64,000 bases of DNA, from NCBI RefSeq assembly GCF_004795035.1, contig NZ_SSBK01000011.1:112708-176707 (forward strand), read 5' to 3'. The DNA is from Streptomyces sp. A0958. Its GTDB lineage: Bacteria; Actinomycetota; Actinomycetes; Streptomycetales; Streptomycetaceae. The first letter of the stretch is position 1, and each line of letters opens with the position of its first letter. Below the pieces are notes generated by a model. The model had not been told where the DNA came from. It worked only from the letters and a program-made list of their open reading frames with translations, and made no database searches. The translations under genes and the position numbers were made by a program. Positions 35,939 through 45,667 of this stretch are shown here, piece after piece.

Positions 35939-37197
35939 CGGGGGAGGAGGCGGGACGCGGGGGCGGCGCGGTGGCCACGGTGCGCGGGTTCGGCGGCGGG
36001 GGAGCCGCGCCCGCGTGCGGCGGCGCGGCGGTGACCGGGGGCGTGGGTGCGCGGGAGCGGCTGGCGCGGGCGGCGCTCACCCGGGTGCTGGAGCCGGGCG
36101 ACGAGCGTGGCGGCCGGTGGCTGCGGGAGTGCGGGGCGGCGGAGCTCTGGCGCCGGATCACGGTCCCGGGCGGGGAGGCGGAGCGGCTGGGCGGCATGAC
36201 GGTGAGGCGGCTGGCCGGCTACCGGCTGAGGGCCGAGGGCGTCGATCCGGAGCGGGATCTGGCGGCCGTGGCGGCGGTCGGCGGGCGCTTCGTCTGCCCC
36301 GGCGATCCGGAGTGGCCGACGCAGCTCGACGACCTGGGCGATGCGCGACCGACCGGGCTCTGGGTGCGGGGGAGGCCCGATCTGCGGCTCTGGGCGCTGC
36401 GCTCGGTCGCCGTGGTCGGCGCCCGCGCCTGCACGCCGTACGGGGCGCACATGGCGACATCGCTGGGCGCGGGCCTGGCGGAGCGGGGCTGGGTGGTGGT
36501 CTCGGGGGCGGCCTTCGGGGTGGACGGGGCGGCGCACCGCGGTGCGCTGGCCGCCGGTGGGGCGACGATGGCGGTGCTGGCCTGCGGGGTCGATGTCGCC
36601 TACCCGCGCGGACACGCCGAGCTGATCGGGCGGGTGGCCGAACAGGGGCTCGTCATCGGTGAACTGCCGCCGTCCGAACACCCGACGCGCAGCAGGTTCA
36701 TCCTGCGGAACAGGGTGATCGCCGCGTTGACGCGGGGGACGGTCGTGGTCGAGGCCGAGTACCGCAGCGGCTCCCTCGTCACGGCGCGCAGTGCGCAGCG
36801 GCTCGGCCGGTTCACCATGGGCGTTCCCGGGCCGGCAACCAGTGGCCTGTCGGCGGGCGTCCACGAACTCCTGCGAGGGGAGGGCGTGCTCGTGACGGAC
36901 GCGGCTGAAGTGGCCGAACTCGTAGGGAACATCGGGGATCTGGCCCCGTCCAGAAGCGGTCCCGTGCTGGCCCGGGACCTGCTTGACACCGTCGCCGGGA
37001 GGGTGCTCGACGCCCTGCCCGCCCGTACGGCCGTCGACGCCCGGGAGGTGGCGCGCGCCGCCGGTACGAGCGCCGACGAAGCCCTCGGCAAGCTGTACGA
37101 ACTGCACTCACTGGGATTCGTCGAACGTGAAGGCGAAGGATGGAGGTTGACGCGACGGCCGAGTTGCCGGGACGACGCGCGGCGAGGCGGTTCTTGA
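35935..37197 (+). CDS. dprA: DNA-processing protein DprA
   Basis: A 420-residue protein that loads RecA onto incoming single-stranded DNA. The Rossmann-like core has SVAVVGARACTPYGAHMA, SGAAFGVDGAAHRGAL, VLACGVDVAYPRGHAEL and RFILRNRVIAALTRG. A long Gly/Ala-rich N-terminus (about 40 residues) is of low complexity, so the ATG overlapping yifB is plausible but a later start cannot be excluded. A C-terminal winged-helix remnant is present. whiG follows after 288 bp. Confidence 0.92.
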   Translation: MTGEEAGRGGGAVATVRGFGGGGAAPACGGAAVTGGVGARERLARAALTRVLEPGDERGGRWLRECGAAELWRRITVPGGEAERLGGMTVRRLAGYRLRAEGVDPERDLAAVAAVGGRFVCPGDPEWPTQLDDLGDARPTGLWVRGRPDLRLWALRSVAVVGARACTPYGAHMATSLGAGLAERGWVVVSGAAFGVDGAAHRGALAAGGATMAVLACGVDVAYPRGHAELIGRVAEQGLVIGELPPSEHPTRSRFILRNRVIAALTRGTVVVEAEYRSGSLVTARSAQRLGRFTMGVPGPATSGLSAGVHELLRGEGVLVTDAAEVAELVGNIGDLAPSRSGPVLARDLLDTVAGRVLDALPARTAVDAREVARAAGTSADEALGKLYELHSLGFVEREGEGWRLTRRPSCRDDARRGGS

Positions 37198-37485
37198 CCT
37201 GGGGCATTCGGGTGAAAAGGTGATGCCGATGACCTCGGCGGACGCTTCGACGGTGCCTGAGGGGCCGGTGCCTGCGGCGGCGGCCCCGGGCCCCCGACGT
37301 GTCCGCACCCCGGCGGGCTGTCATGTCCGCGGCTCGGTCGCGCGTCATGTCCGTCCGCCCGGGAGCGCACGGCCCCCATCGCTTATCCTGCGCGCACCGC
37401 GACAACACAGTCACGCTACGCTCACAAGGATTCCGCCCCAGAGACAAGTCCCAGTACTTCACGGCAGAACGGCTCAAGGCACCAC

Positions 37486-38322
37486 ATGCCCCAGCACACC
37501 TCCGGGTCTGACCGCGCGGCAGTACCACCGGCTGCGCGTGGCACTGTGCGCCCTCCCGCCCCGTCCTCGCTCGACGAGTTGTGGCGTTCGTACAAGACGA
37601 CGGGCGACGGAAGGCTGCGGGAGCAGCTGATCCTGCACTACTCGCCCCTGGTGAAGTACGTCGCCGGCCGGGTGAGCGTGGGGCTGCCGTCCAACGTCGA
37701 GCAGGCCGACTTCGTCTCCTCCGGGGTCTTCGGGCTGATCGACGCGATCGAGAAGTTCGACATCGAGCGGGCGATCAAGTTCGAGACGTACGCGATCACC
37801 CGCATCCGGGGCGCGATGATCGACGAACTCCGGGCGTTGGACTGGATTCCGCGCTCCGTCCGGCAGAAGGCGCGAGCCGTGGAGCGCGCCTACGCCACCC
37901 TGGAGGCCCAGCTGCGGCGCACCCCGTCGGAGGCGGAGGTCGCGGCGGAGATGGACGTCACGCTGGACGAACTGCACGCGGTTTTCAGCCAGTTGTCATT
38001 GGCCAATGTGGTGGCGCTGGAGGAGCTGCTCCATGTGGGCGGCGAGGGCGGCGACCGGCTGAGCCTGATGGACACGCTGGAGGACACCGCCGCCGACAAT
38101 CCGGTGGAGGTGGCCGAGGACCGGGAGCTCAGGAGGCTGCTGGCCCGTGCGATCAACACCCTCCCGGACCGCGAGAAGACGGTCGTCACGCTCTACTACT
38201 ACGAGGGCCTCACCCTCGCCGAGATCGGCAACGTCCTCGGGGTCACCGAGAGCCGGGTCAGCCAGATCCACACCAAGTCGGTGCTCCAGCTCCGCGCGAA
38301 ACTGGCGGACGCCGGCCGCTGA
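37486..38322 (+). CDS. whiG: RNA polymerase sporulation sigma factor WhiG
   Basis: A 278-residue FliA-type sigma factor that commits aerial hyphae to sporulation in Streptomyces. The N-terminus [19 protein letters not shown] matches S. coelicolor WhiG. Region 2 includes [26 protein letters not shown] and region 4 [20 protein letters not shown]. The 288-bp upstream gap holds a probable promoter, but I could not settle the hexamers. Anti-sigma partners are not encoded nearby. Confidence 0.96.
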   Translation: MPQHTSGSDRAAVPPAARGTVRPPAPSSLDELWRSYKTTGDGRLREQLILHYSPLVKYVAGRVSVGLPSNVEQADFVSSGVFGLIDAIEKFDIERAIKFETYAITRIRGAMIDELRALDWIPRSVRQKARAVERAYATLEAQLRRTPSEAEVAAEMDVTLDELHAVFSQLSLANVVALEELLHVGGEGGDRLSLMDTLEDTAADNPVEVAEDRELRRLLARAINTLPDREKTVVTLYYYEGLTLAEIGNVLGVTESRVSQIHTKSVLQLRAKLADAGR

Positions 38323-38462
38323 GCAGCGGGCCCGCCCCGGGCCCCGCCCCGCTGCCGCCGCCCCGGGCCCGCCCGCCCCGCTGTCGCCCTCCGGAGGCCC
38401 GCTTCGGCCACCATTCGGGCCGCGCCCGCTCTCTGCGGCGGCCGTCGCCGTAGAGTGGAGGC

Positions 38463-39062
38463 GTGCCCAGGATTCGAGCGGCCTCCGTGGCCGAGCACCG
38501 GACCATGCAGCGCGGCGCCCTCCTGGACGCAGCGCGCTCTCTGCTGTCCGAAGGGGGCACGGAGGCGCTGACCTTCCCCGCCCTCGCCGAACGTACGGGC
38601 CTCGCCCGGTCCTCCGTCTACGAGTACTTCCGCTCCCGCGCTGCCGTCGTCGAGGAGCTGTGCGCCGTCGACTTCCCCGTCTGGGCGGCCGAGGTCGAGA
38701 ACGCGATGGAGCGGGCGGGGACGCCCGAGGAGAAGATCGAGGCGTACGTCCGCCGGCAGCTCGACCTCGTCGGGGACCGGCGCCACCGGGCCGTGGTCGC
38801 GATCTCCGCCAGTGAACTGGACGCGGGCGCGCGCGAGAAGATCCGGGCCGCGCACGGCGGTCTGATCGCCATGATCGTCGAGGCGCTCGGCGACCTCGGC
38901 CACGAGGAGCCCCGGCTGGCGGCCATGCTGCTGCAGGGCTCCGTGGATGCCGCGGTCCGGCGTATCGAGCTGAGCGTGGCGGAGGAGCCCGGTGTCATCG
39001 CGGACACCGCCGTCGCCATGATCCTCAACGGCGTCCGGGGCGCCGCGGCCGCCCGGGACTGA
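38463..39062 (+). CDS. TetR-family transcriptional regulator
   Basis: A 199-residue regulator. The helix-turn-helix is LTFPALAERTGLARSSVYEYFRS at about residues 36-58. The C-terminal ligand domain has no strong relatives that I can name. It begins at GTG and lies between whiG and the divergently or convergently placed M23 gene; in other streptomycetes the same position is taken by a TetR gene. The target is unknown. Confidence 0.88.
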   Translation: MPRIRAASVAEHRTMQRGALLDAARSLLSEGGTEALTFPALAERTGLARSSVYEYFRSRAAVVEELCAVDFPVWAAEVENAMERAGTPEEKIEAYVRRQLDLVGDRRHRAVVAISASELDAGAREKIRAAHGGLIAMIVEALGDLGHEEPRLAAMLLQGSVDAAVRRIELSVAEEPGVIADTAVAMILNGVRGAAAARD

Positions 39063-39143
39063 CCCCGGCCCGGCCACCGCCACCGCCCGGGCCACTACCT
39101 CCACCGCCCGGCCTGGCCACGGCCACCGTCCGGACCGCCGCCT

Positions 39144-40052
39144 TCACCGCCCGGCCCGGCCACGGCCACCGTCCGGGCCACCGCCGCCCGGGCCGCCACC
39201 TCCGTCGCCCGGCGAGGACCACCAGTACCGCAGGGCCGGCCGGGCCCCGCCGCCGGGCGCGCCGGCCCGCCACCGCCCGGACCGCCACCGCCCAGGCCAC
39301 CACCGCCCGGGCCGCCACCTCCGTTGCCCGGCCCGCCACCGCCACCGCCCGGCGAGGACCACCAGTACCGCAGGGCCGGGCGGGCCTCCGCCGCCGGGCG
39401 TGCCGGGCCGTCCGCCGCTCCCGGTGGTTGCCCGCGCCCCGGAAGCCGCCTCCGGCAGCGGCACACCGAACACCGGCAGCAGCCGCGAAGGGCCGCGCCG
39501 CAGCAGTGAGGCCGGCAGCAGCGACAGCGGGTCCAGATACGCGTCCGCGCGGCGCAGTCCCCAGTGCAGACAGCCCGACGGGCAGTGGAACGGCCCCGCC
39601 TCCAGCACGGCCACCACCTGCCCCGCCGTGACCTCGTCGCCCTTCGCGACGAGCGGGCGCACCGGCTCGTACGTGGTCCGCAGCGGCGGGTCGCCCGTCC
39701 CGGCGACCTCGATCGAGACCACCCCGCGCCCGGCGACGCCGCCCGCGAACGAGACCCGGCCCGGCGCGGCGGCCAGCACCTCGGTGCCCGGTACGGCGGC
39801 CAGGTCGACCCCCCGGTGCCCCCGCCCGTACGGTGTGGCCGGCGGCTCCCACCCCCGTACCACCGCGGGCCGCCCCGCCAGCGGCCAGACCCGCCCACCG
39901 GCGCCCGCCCCCGCCGCCACGGCCGCGCCGGGACGGCCGCCCCACGCCACCACCAGCAGGGCGAGGACGAGAGCCCAGGGGGTGGTCCGCCAGCACGTGC
40001 GGCGGTCGCCGTCTCGGGTCCGGGCAGCAGCCCGGCCGGATGTGATTCGCAT
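39144..40052 (-). CDS. Secreted M23-type (LytM) peptidase domain protein
   Basis: 302 residues as read, with a signal peptide ([25 protein letters not shown]). The peptidase-like domain spans about residues 50-190, with the metal motif GHRGVDLA (HxxxD). The second motif reads CLHWGL instead of the full HxH, so one ligand is missing, as in many actinobacterial relatives that may only bind or regulate. The C-terminal ~95 residues run through 140-bp repeats in shifting frames and do not look natural; the real end is uncertain. Confidence 0.75.
   Translation of the reverse strand: MRITSGRAAARTRDGDRRTCWRTTPWALVLALLVVAWGGRPGAAVAAGAGAGGRVWPLAGRPAVVRGWEPPATPYGRGHRGVDLAAVPGTEVLAAAPGRVSFAGGVAGRGVVSIEVAGTGDPPLRTTYEPVRPLVAKGDEVTAGQVVAVLEAGPFHCPSGCLHWGLRRADAYLDPLSLLPASLLRRGPSRLLPVFGVPLPEAASGARATTGSGGRPGTPGGGGPPGPAVLVVLAGRWRWRAGQRRWRPGRWWPGRWRSGRWRAGAPGGGARPALRYWWSSPGDGGGGPGGGGPDGGRGRAGR
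39209..39404. repeat. Imperfect direct repeats of ~60 bp at 140-bp spacing
   Basis: The segment beginning GGCGAGGACCACCAGTACCG occurs at 39211 and again at 39351, in the same direction 140 bp apart, and continues for about 60 bp with few differences. CCACCGCCCGG-type repeats fill the interval and reach 39062. Because 140 is not a multiple of three, the copies are read in different frames. Confidence 0.85.
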
Positions 40053-40276
40053 GGCACCACCGTCCCCCGGGGCCCGGGATCGCGGGGATCATGGACCGGA
40101 TCTGTGGACTACCCACCGGTTGTGGACAGCGCCGTCACCCGGGACCCGACTGGTCCCGTACACTTCTTCTGGCGATCCGGGTCACCGGGTCGACTTCGCA
40201 CGCCCCGCCACCACCCGCTCAGCGGAGGTGGCCGCGCCTCTCGGTCCCTCGTGGCACGGCGCGTCGGGGCGTCAGG

Positions 40277-40300
40277 CGCGACAGCAATCCTGCTGTCGCG
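40277..40300 (+). promoter_or_regulatory. Leader hairpin upstream of rpsB
   Basis: A perfect 10-bp stem CGCGACAGCA/TGCTGTCGCG with an ATCC loop ends 27 bases before the rpsB start and just before its AAGGAG. A location this close to the ribosome site fits S2 autoregulation, which is known for rpsB in other bacteria, though not by this structure. Confidence 0.55.
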
Positions 40301-40327
40301 AAACCGAGTACCTCAAGGAGTACGGCC

Positions 40328-41251
40328 ATGGCCGTCGTCACGATGCGGGAGCTGCTGGAAAGCGGCGTCCACTTCGGTCACCAGACCCGTCGCTGGAACC
40401 CGAAGATGAAGCGCTTCATCTTCACCGAGCGCAACGGCATCTACATCATCGACCTGCTCCAGTCGCTGTCGTACATCGACCGCGCCTACGAGTTCGTCAA
40501 GGAGACCGTCGCCCACGGCGGCTCCATCATGTTCGTGGGTACGAAGAAGCAGGCCCAGGAGGCCATCGCCGAGCAGGCGACGCGCGTCGGCATGCCGTAC
40601 GTCAACCAGCGTTGGCTCGGTGGCATGCTCACCAACTTCTCCACCGTCTACAAGCGCCTTCAGCGTCTGAAGGAGCTCGAGCTCATCGACTTCGAGGACG
40701 TGGCCGCCTCCGGCCTCACCAAGAAGGAGCTCCTGGTCCTCTCCCGCGAGAAGGCCAAGCTGGAGAAGACCCTCGGTGGTATCCGCGAGATGCAGAAGGT
40801 GCCGAGCGCCGTCTGGATCGTCGACACCAAGAAGGAGCACATCGCCGTCGGTGAGGCGCGCAAGCTCCACATCCCGGTCGTCGCGATCCTCGACACCAAC
40901 TGCGACCCCGACGAGGTCGACTACAAGATCCCGGGCAACGACGACGCGATCCGCTCCGTCACCCTGCTCACCCGCGTGATCGCCGACGCCGTCGCCGAGG
41001 GCCTCATCGCCCGCTCCGGCGCCGCGACCGGCGACTCGAAGCCGGGCGAGAAGGCCGCCGGCGAGCCGCTCGCCGAGTGGGAGCGTGACCTGCTCGAGGG
41101 CGACAAGAAGGCCGACGCCGAGGTTCAGTCCTCGGTCGAGACCGAGAAGGACGCCGCCGCCGACGCGGAGCCGGCCGCCATCGCCGCCGAGCAGGCCGAA
41201 GCCCCGGCCGAGCAGGCCGAGGCCCCGGCCGCGGACGCCGAGCAGGCCTGA
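40328..41251 (+). CDS. rpsB: 30S ribosomal protein S2
   Basis: A 307-residue S2 starting [20 protein letters not shown]. The conserved core (to about residue 235) is followed by a long Glu/Ala-rich tail ([20 protein letters not shown]) found in streptomycetes. AAGGAG lies nine bases before the ATG. It is the first gene of the rpsB-tsf operon and is separated from tsf by an attenuator-like hairpin. Confidence 0.97.
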   Translation: MAVVTMRELLESGVHFGHQTRRWNPKMKRFIFTERNGIYIIDLLQSLSYIDRAYEFVKETVAHGGSIMFVGTKKQAQEAIAEQATRVGMPYVNQRWLGGMLTNFSTVYKRLQRLKELELIDFEDVAASGLTKKELLVLSREKAKLEKTLGGIREMQKVPSAVWIVDTKKEHIAVGEARKLHIPVVAILDTNCDPDEVDYKIPGNDDAIRSVTLLTRVIADAVAEGLIARSGAATGDSKPGEKAAGEPLAEWERDLLEGDKKADAEVQSSVETEKDAAADAEPAAIAAEQAEAPAEQAEAPAADAEQA

Positions 41252-41268
41252 CACCCGTCACGGCTGAA

Positions 41269-41308
41269 GACGGCGGGGGCCGGTGCCACAAGCACCGCCC
41301 CCGCCGTC
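41269..41308 (+). terminator. Hairpin between rpsB and tsf
   Basis: A long stem (GACGGCGGGGG pairing with CCCCCGCCGTC, then CGGTGC with GCACCG, one bulged C) lies between the two genes. It may act as a partial terminator lowering tsf relative to rpsB. Confidence 0.7.
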
Positions 41309-41349
41309 CACCCGTAGATCTTTCAGACTTCGAGAGAGAACACAGACTC

Positions 41350-42186
41350 ATGGCGAACTACACCGCCGCTGACGTCAAGAAGCTCCGCGAGCTCACCGGC
41401 GCCGGCATGATGGACTGCAAGAAGGCGCTCGACGAGGCCGACGGCAACGTCGACGGAGCCGTCGAGGCGCTGCGTATCAAGGGCCAGAAGGGCGTCGCCA
41501 AGCGCGAGGGCCGTTCCGCCGAGAACGGCGCGGTCGTCTCCCTCGTCTCCGAGGACAAGACGTCCGGCGTTCTGGTCGAGCTGAAGTGCGAGACGGACTT
41601 CGTCGCCAAGGGTGACAAGTTCCAGGCCGTCGCCAACGCGCTGGCCGCGCACGTCGCCGCGTCCTCCCCGGCCGACCTGGAGGCGCTCCTCGCCTCCGAG
41701 ATCGAGCCCGGCAAGACCGTCCAGGCGTACGTGGACGAGGCCAACGCCAACCTCGGCGAGAAGATCGTCCTGGACCGCTTCGCGCAGTTCCAGGGTGCCT
41801 ACGTCTCCGTGTACATGCACCGCACGATGCCCGACCTGCCGCCGCAGATCGGTGTCATGGTCGAGCTGGACAAGGCCGACGCCGACCTGGCGAAGGGCCT
41901 CGCCCAGCACATCGCCGCCTTCGCGCCGAAGTACCTGGCCCGCGAGGACGTCCCCGCGGACGTCGTCGAGGCCGAGCGCCGCGTCGCCGAGGAGACCACC
42001 CGCGCCGAGGGCAAGCCCGAGGCCGCCCTCCCGAAGATCGTCGAGGGTCGCGTCAACGGCTTCTTCAAGGAGGCCACCCTCCTCGGCCAGCCGTACGCGC
42101 TGGACAACAAGAAGTCCGTCCAGAAGGTCCTGGACGAGGCCGGTGTCACCCTGAAGCGCTTCACGCGAATCAAGGTCGGCATCTGA
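41350..42186 (+). CDS. tsf: Translation elongation factor Ts
   Basis: A 278-residue nucleotide exchange factor for EF-Tu. The conserved N-terminus VKKLRELTGAGMMDCKKALDE and the KCETDFVAKGDKF motif (about residues 78-90) are clear. It is of normal length for the actinobacterial form. It lies downstream of the inter-gene hairpin and before pyrH. Confidence 0.97.
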   Translation: MANYTAADVKKLRELTGAGMMDCKKALDEADGNVDGAVEALRIKGQKGVAKREGRSAENGAVVSLVSEDKTSGVLVELKCETDFVAKGDKFQAVANALAAHVAASSPADLEALLASEIEPGKTVQAYVDEANANLGEKIVLDRFAQFQGAYVSVYMHRTMPDLPPQIGVMVELDKADADLAKGLAQHIAAFAPKYLAREDVPADVVEAERRVAEETTRAEGKPEAALPKIVEGRVNGFFKEATLLGQPYALDNKKSVQKVLDEAGVTLKRFTRIKVGI

Positions 42187-42272
42187 GTCGTCCGCGAAAA
42201 ACGGCGGACCCCGATAGGGTCTGGTGCAGTCGACGGCCGCACACCGCCGTACGACCGCAGATCTGACGAGGA

Positions 42273-42314
42273 GGCCATTGCCGCTGAGGGACACCAGGCC
42301 CACCGGCAATGGCC
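42273..42314 (+). terminator. Dyad GGCCATTGCC/GGCAATGGCC after tsf
   Basis: A perfect 10-bp inverted repeat with a 22-bp loop is followed by TTCTTC. It lies 86 bp after tsf and 30 bp before pyrH. It is either the tsf terminator or a structure in the pyrH leader. Confidence 0.6.
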
Positions 42315-42343
42315 TTCTTCGTATGTGCACGAGGAGAATCTCC

Positions 42344-43120
42344 ATGAACAAGGGCGCGGACGCCGCCAAAGGTGACCACAAGCGCGACGACGGCAAGGTG
42401 CCCGGACGCTTCATGCTGAAGCTGTCCGGAGAGGCGTTCGCCGGAGGCGGGGGTCTCGGTGTCGACCCCGACGTCGTGCACGCCATCGCCCGCGAGATCG
42501 CGGCGGTCGTCCGGGACGGCGCGCAGATCGCGATCGTCATCGGCGGCGGCAACTTCTTCCGCGGCGCCGAGCTCCAGCAGCGGGGCATGGACCGGGCCCG
42601 CTCCGACTACATGGGCATGCTCGGCACCGTGATGAACTGCCTCGCGCTCCAGGACTTCCTGGAGAAGGAGGGCATCGACTCCCGCGTCCAGACCGCCATC
42701 ACCATGGGCCAGGTCGCGGAGCCGTACATTCCGCTGCGTGCCGTACGGCACCTGGAGAAGGGCCGCGTCGTCATCTTCGGCGCCGGCATGGGCATGCCGT
42801 ACTTCTCCACCGACACCACCGCCGCCCAGCGTGCCCTGGAGATCGACGCGGAGGCGCTGCTCATGGGCAAGAACGGCGTGGACGGGGTCTACGACGCCGA
42901 CCCGAAGACCAACCCCGCGGCGGTGAAGTTCGACGCGCTGGAGTACAGCGAGGTGCTGGCCCGCGATCTCAAGGTCGCCGACGCCACCGCCATCACGCTC
43001 TGCCGTGACAACGACCTGCCGATCCTCGTCTTCGAGCTCACCACCGCGGGCAATATCGCCCGCGCCGTCAAGGGTGAGAAGATCGGCACGCTCGTGAGCG
43101 ACCAGGGCACCCGCGCCTGA
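42344..43120 (+). CDS. pyrH: UMP kinase
   Basis: A 258-residue hexameric kinase making UDP from UMP. The N-terminal [19 protein letters not shown] is the phosphate-binding loop; [11 protein letters not shown] and [20 protein letters not shown] are family motifs. The ATG 42344 with GAGGAGA upstream gives a 23-residue basic N-terminal extension common in actinobacteria. frr follows 164 bp later. Confidence 0.96.
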   Translation: MNKGADAAKGDHKRDDGKVPGRFMLKLSGEAFAGGGGLGVDPDVVHAIAREIAAVVRDGAQIAIVIGGGNFFRGAELQQRGMDRARSDYMGMLGTVMNCLALQDFLEKEGIDSRVQTAITMGQVAEPYIPLRAVRHLEKGRVVIFGAGMGMPYFSTDTTAAQRALEIDAEALLMGKNGVDGVYDADPKTNPAAVKFDALEYSEVLARDLKVADATAITLCRDNDLPILVFELTTAGNIARAVKGEKIGTLVSDQGTRA

Positions 43121-43284
43121 CAACGGGTGGTTCCACCGGTGAGGCCCGGTGGAACCCGGGGCGCGGGACCGCCCCGGAAGATGGACAACGGCCTGCCGGT
43201 CGGACACCGTGCAGGTGAGGACGCGACGCAGGACCCGCCGGGCCCGAGCACGCCGGGCCCTTTCAAGACACGCAGGAGCACGTG

Positions 43285-43842
43285 GTGATCGAAGAAACCC
43301 TCCTCGAGGCCGAGGAGAAGATGGAGAAGGCCGTCGTCGTCGCGAAAGAAGACTTCGCCGCGATCCGTACCGGCCGTGCGCACCCGGCGATGTTCAACAA
43401 GATCGTCGCCGACTACTACGGCGCGCCGACCCCGATCAACCAGCTGGCCTCGTTCTCGGTGCCCGAGCCCCGTATGGCCGTCGTGACGCCGTTCGACAAG
43501 ACGGCGCTGCGCAACATCGAGCAGGCCATCCGCGACTCGGACCTCGGCGTCAACCCGAGCAACGACGGCAATATCATCCGGGTGAACTTTCCCGACCTGA
43601 CCGAAGAGCGCCGTCGCGACTACATCAAGGTCGCGAAGACCAAGGCCGAGGACTCCAAGATCTCGATCCGGGCCGTCCGCCGCAAGGCCAAGGAGACGCT
43701 CGACAAGCTGGTCAAGGACAAGGAGTCCGGCGAGGACGAGGTGCGCCGCGCCGAGAAGGAACTCGACGACACCACCGCGAAGTACGTCGCGCAGGTGGAC
43801 GAGCTGCTGAAGCACAAGGAAGCCGAGCTGCTCGAAGTCTGA
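43285..43842 (+). CDS. frr: Ribosome recycling factor
   Basis: A 185-residue factor that splits post-termination ribosomes with EF-G. The GTG at 43285 gives [17 protein letters not shown], the usual start, and has AGGAG six bases upstream; the GTG one codon earlier is too close. [19 protein letters not shown] is diagnostic. Its TGA overlaps the cdsA ATG by one base. Confidence 0.97.
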   Translation: MIEETLLEAEEKMEKAVVVAKEDFAAIRTGRAHPAMFNKIVADYYGAPTPINQLASFSVPEPRMAVVTPFDKTALRNIEQAIRDSDLGVNPSNDGNIIRVNFPDLTEERRRDYIKVAKTKAEDSKISIRAVRRKAKETLDKLVKDKESGEDEVRRAEKELDDTTAKYVAQVDELLKHKEAELLEV

Positions 43843-44930
43843 TGAACGACTCTTCCTGGGGCGCTCCGCAGGGCGCCGGCCACCGGGTCGCGCCCGAGAT
43901 GCGGGCCGCTGCGGCGGGTCCTGCATACGATGCGCATGACGCCCAGCAGACTCGGCCCATGCCCATCGTGCCGGACGTTCCCGACGCAGGTAGAGACGCT
44001 GAAGACCGTGATCACCGGGAACAGGGGGCCGGACGCCCGAGCGGCGGCCCCCTGTTCCGCGACGAGAAGCCGCAGGAGCCCATGCCCACCGCGCCGCCGC
44101 CACCCCCGCAGAAGAAGCGTGCGGGCCGTGACCTGGGAGCCGCCATAGGGGTCGGCCTGGGGCTCGGCGCCCTGGTCGTCGTCTCGCTCTTCGTCGTCAA
44201 GGCGGTCTTCGTCGGCGTGATCGTGCTCGCCGTCGTCGTCGGCCTGTGGGAGCTGACCTCCCGGCTGGAGGAGCGCAAGGGCATCAAGGCTCCGCTCGTG
44301 CCGCTCGCGGTCGGCGGCGGGGCCATGGTCGTCGCCGGGTACGCGTGGGGCGCCGAGGGGGCCTGGGCCGCCATGGCCCTGACCGCTCTGGCGGTCCTCG
44401 TCTGGCGGATGACACAGCCGCCGGAGGACTACCTCAGGGACGTCACGGCGGGCGTCTTCGCCGCGTTCTACGTGCCCTTCCTGGCCACCTTCGTCGCCAT
44501 GCTCCTGACCGCCGACGACGGGCCGCAGCGGGTACTCACCTTCCTGCTGCTGACCGTGGTCAGCGACACGGGGGCGTACGCGGTCGGCTGGCGGTTCGGC
44601 AAGCACAAGCTCGCGCCGCGCATCAGCCCCGGCAAGACCCGCGAGGGCCTGTTCGGGGCGGTCAGCTTCGCGATGGTGGCCGGTGCGCTGTGCATGCAGT
44701 TCCTGATCGACGACGGTTCCTGGTGGCAGGGGCTGCTGCTCGGGCTCGCCGTCGCGGCCAGCGCCACCCTCGGTGACCTGGGCGAGTCCATGATCAAGCG
44801 GGACCTCGGGATCAAGGACATGGGCACCCTGCTGCCCGGCCACGGCGGGATCATGGACCGGCTGGACTCGCTGCTGCCGACCGCGCCGGTGGTCTGGCTG
44901 CTGCTGGTGCTCTTCGTCGGCTCCGGCTGA
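43842..44930 (+). CDS. cdsA: Phosphatidate cytidylyltransferase
   Basis: A 362-residue membrane enzyme forming CDP-diacylglycerol, the branch point to phospholipids. A hydrophilic Pro/Ala-rich N-terminus (about 95 residues) precedes about eight membrane segments. The signature KRDLGIKDMGTLLPGHGG followed by IMDR is complete, and SDTGAYAVGWRFGKHKLAP is typical. It is translationally coupled to frr. A 15-bp hairpin follows the stop. Confidence 0.95.
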   Translation: MNDSSWGAPQGAGHRVAPEMRAAAAGPAYDAHDAQQTRPMPIVPDVPDAGRDAEDRDHREQGAGRPSGGPLFRDEKPQEPMPTAPPPPPQKKRAGRDLGAAIGVGLGLGALVVVSLFVVKAVFVGVIVLAVVVGLWELTSRLEERKGIKAPLVPLAVGGGAMVVAGYAWGAEGAWAAMALTALAVLVWRMTQPPEDYLRDVTAGVFAAFYVPFLATFVAMLLTADDGPQRVLTFLLLTVVSDTGAYAVGWRFGKHKLAPRISPGKTREGLFGAVSFAMVAGALCMQFLIDDGSWWQGLLLGLAVAASATLGDLGESMIKRDLGIKDMGTLLPGHGGIMDRLDSLLPTAPVVWLLLVLFVGSG

Positions 44931-44955
44931 GCGCGCGCAGACCTGTTCACACGCC

Positions 44956-44988
44956 TAGGGTCCGCCGTCCACGGGACGGCGGACCCTA
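44956..44988. terminator. Bidirectional terminator after cdsA
   Basis: A perfect 15-bp stem (TAGGGTCCGCCGTCC and its complement) with an ACG loop lies between cdsA and the convergent membrane-protein gene. Confidence 0.85.
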
Positions 44989-44999
44989 CGCGTGTGACG

Positions 45000-45527
45000 T
45001 CAGCCGTTTTCCCGCAGGGCGGCGCGCATGTGGTGGTACAGGCCCAGCGTCCGCCGGCGCATCAGCAGAATCCAGAGGATGAACGCGGCCACGAGGACCG
45101 CCACGCCCAGCGAATACCCCAGCGAGCCGCGGATGGCGCCGAGGACGAGCAGGCCGACCGCCACCAGCCCCATGACACCCAGCCAGTACGGCAGCCACCG
45201 CCCGCCCCGTTCGATCTTCCCCAGCTCGTCGTCCACCAGCCGTCGCATGACCGCCCGCTCCTCCGGGTCCCGGGGCACCTCACGATGCCGGATCTTGCGG
45301 CCGAGGTCGGCGATGGTACGCGGGCCGACCCCGGTCGCACGGGCGGTCCGGTGGCGCTGCACGGCCAGGGTGCCCATGACCACGGCGGTGTAGAGGGCGC
45401 CCTGGACCACCCATAAGCCCGGATGCTCGTCGCGCCGGAACAGCGCACCCAGGCCCACGCCGAGCACGAGGACCAGCAGGCCCTGCCCGATCAGGCTGTC
45501 GCTGAACCAGTGCTTCACGGTGTGCAC
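45000..45527 (-). CDS. Small membrane protein of unknown function
   Basis: 175 residues with about four hydrophobic segments in two pairs ([64 protein letters not shown]). A basic middle section ([21 protein letters not shown]) lies between them. It resembles unnamed actinobacterial membrane proteins; I recognise no function. The GTG 45527 is chosen because AGGAGGT stands seven bases upstream, better than ATG 45548. It converges on cdsA and is divergent from rlmN. Confidence 0.8.
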   Translation of the reverse strand: MHTVKHWFSDSLIGQGLLVLVLGVGLGALFRRDEHPGLWVVQGALYTAVVMGTLAVQRHRTARATGVGPRTIADLGRKIRHREVPRDPEERAVMRRLVDDELGKIERGGRWLPYWLGVMGLVAVGLLVLGAIRGSLGYSLGVAVLVAAFILWILLMRRRTLGLYHHMRAALRENG

Positions 45528-45667
45528 GGCACCTACCTCCTGCGGCATCTGCGGAATCTCCCTGTGACGACCCGGTTACCCCCAACGGCCCGGTCCATCG
45601 GTGCTCCGGCCGCCCGCCCGGCCGGCGCACCCGGGTACCTCCGCGCGTCTGCGACACTGGAGGAACC

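Noticed and set aside
37198..37485. Promoter hexamers for whiG
   Set aside because: TACGCT and weak -35 candidates occur, but none stands out enough to annotate.
39062..39404. CCACCGCCCGG repeats considered as a CRISPR or structural array
   Set aside because: Units vary in length, have no unique spacers and no cas genes are near.
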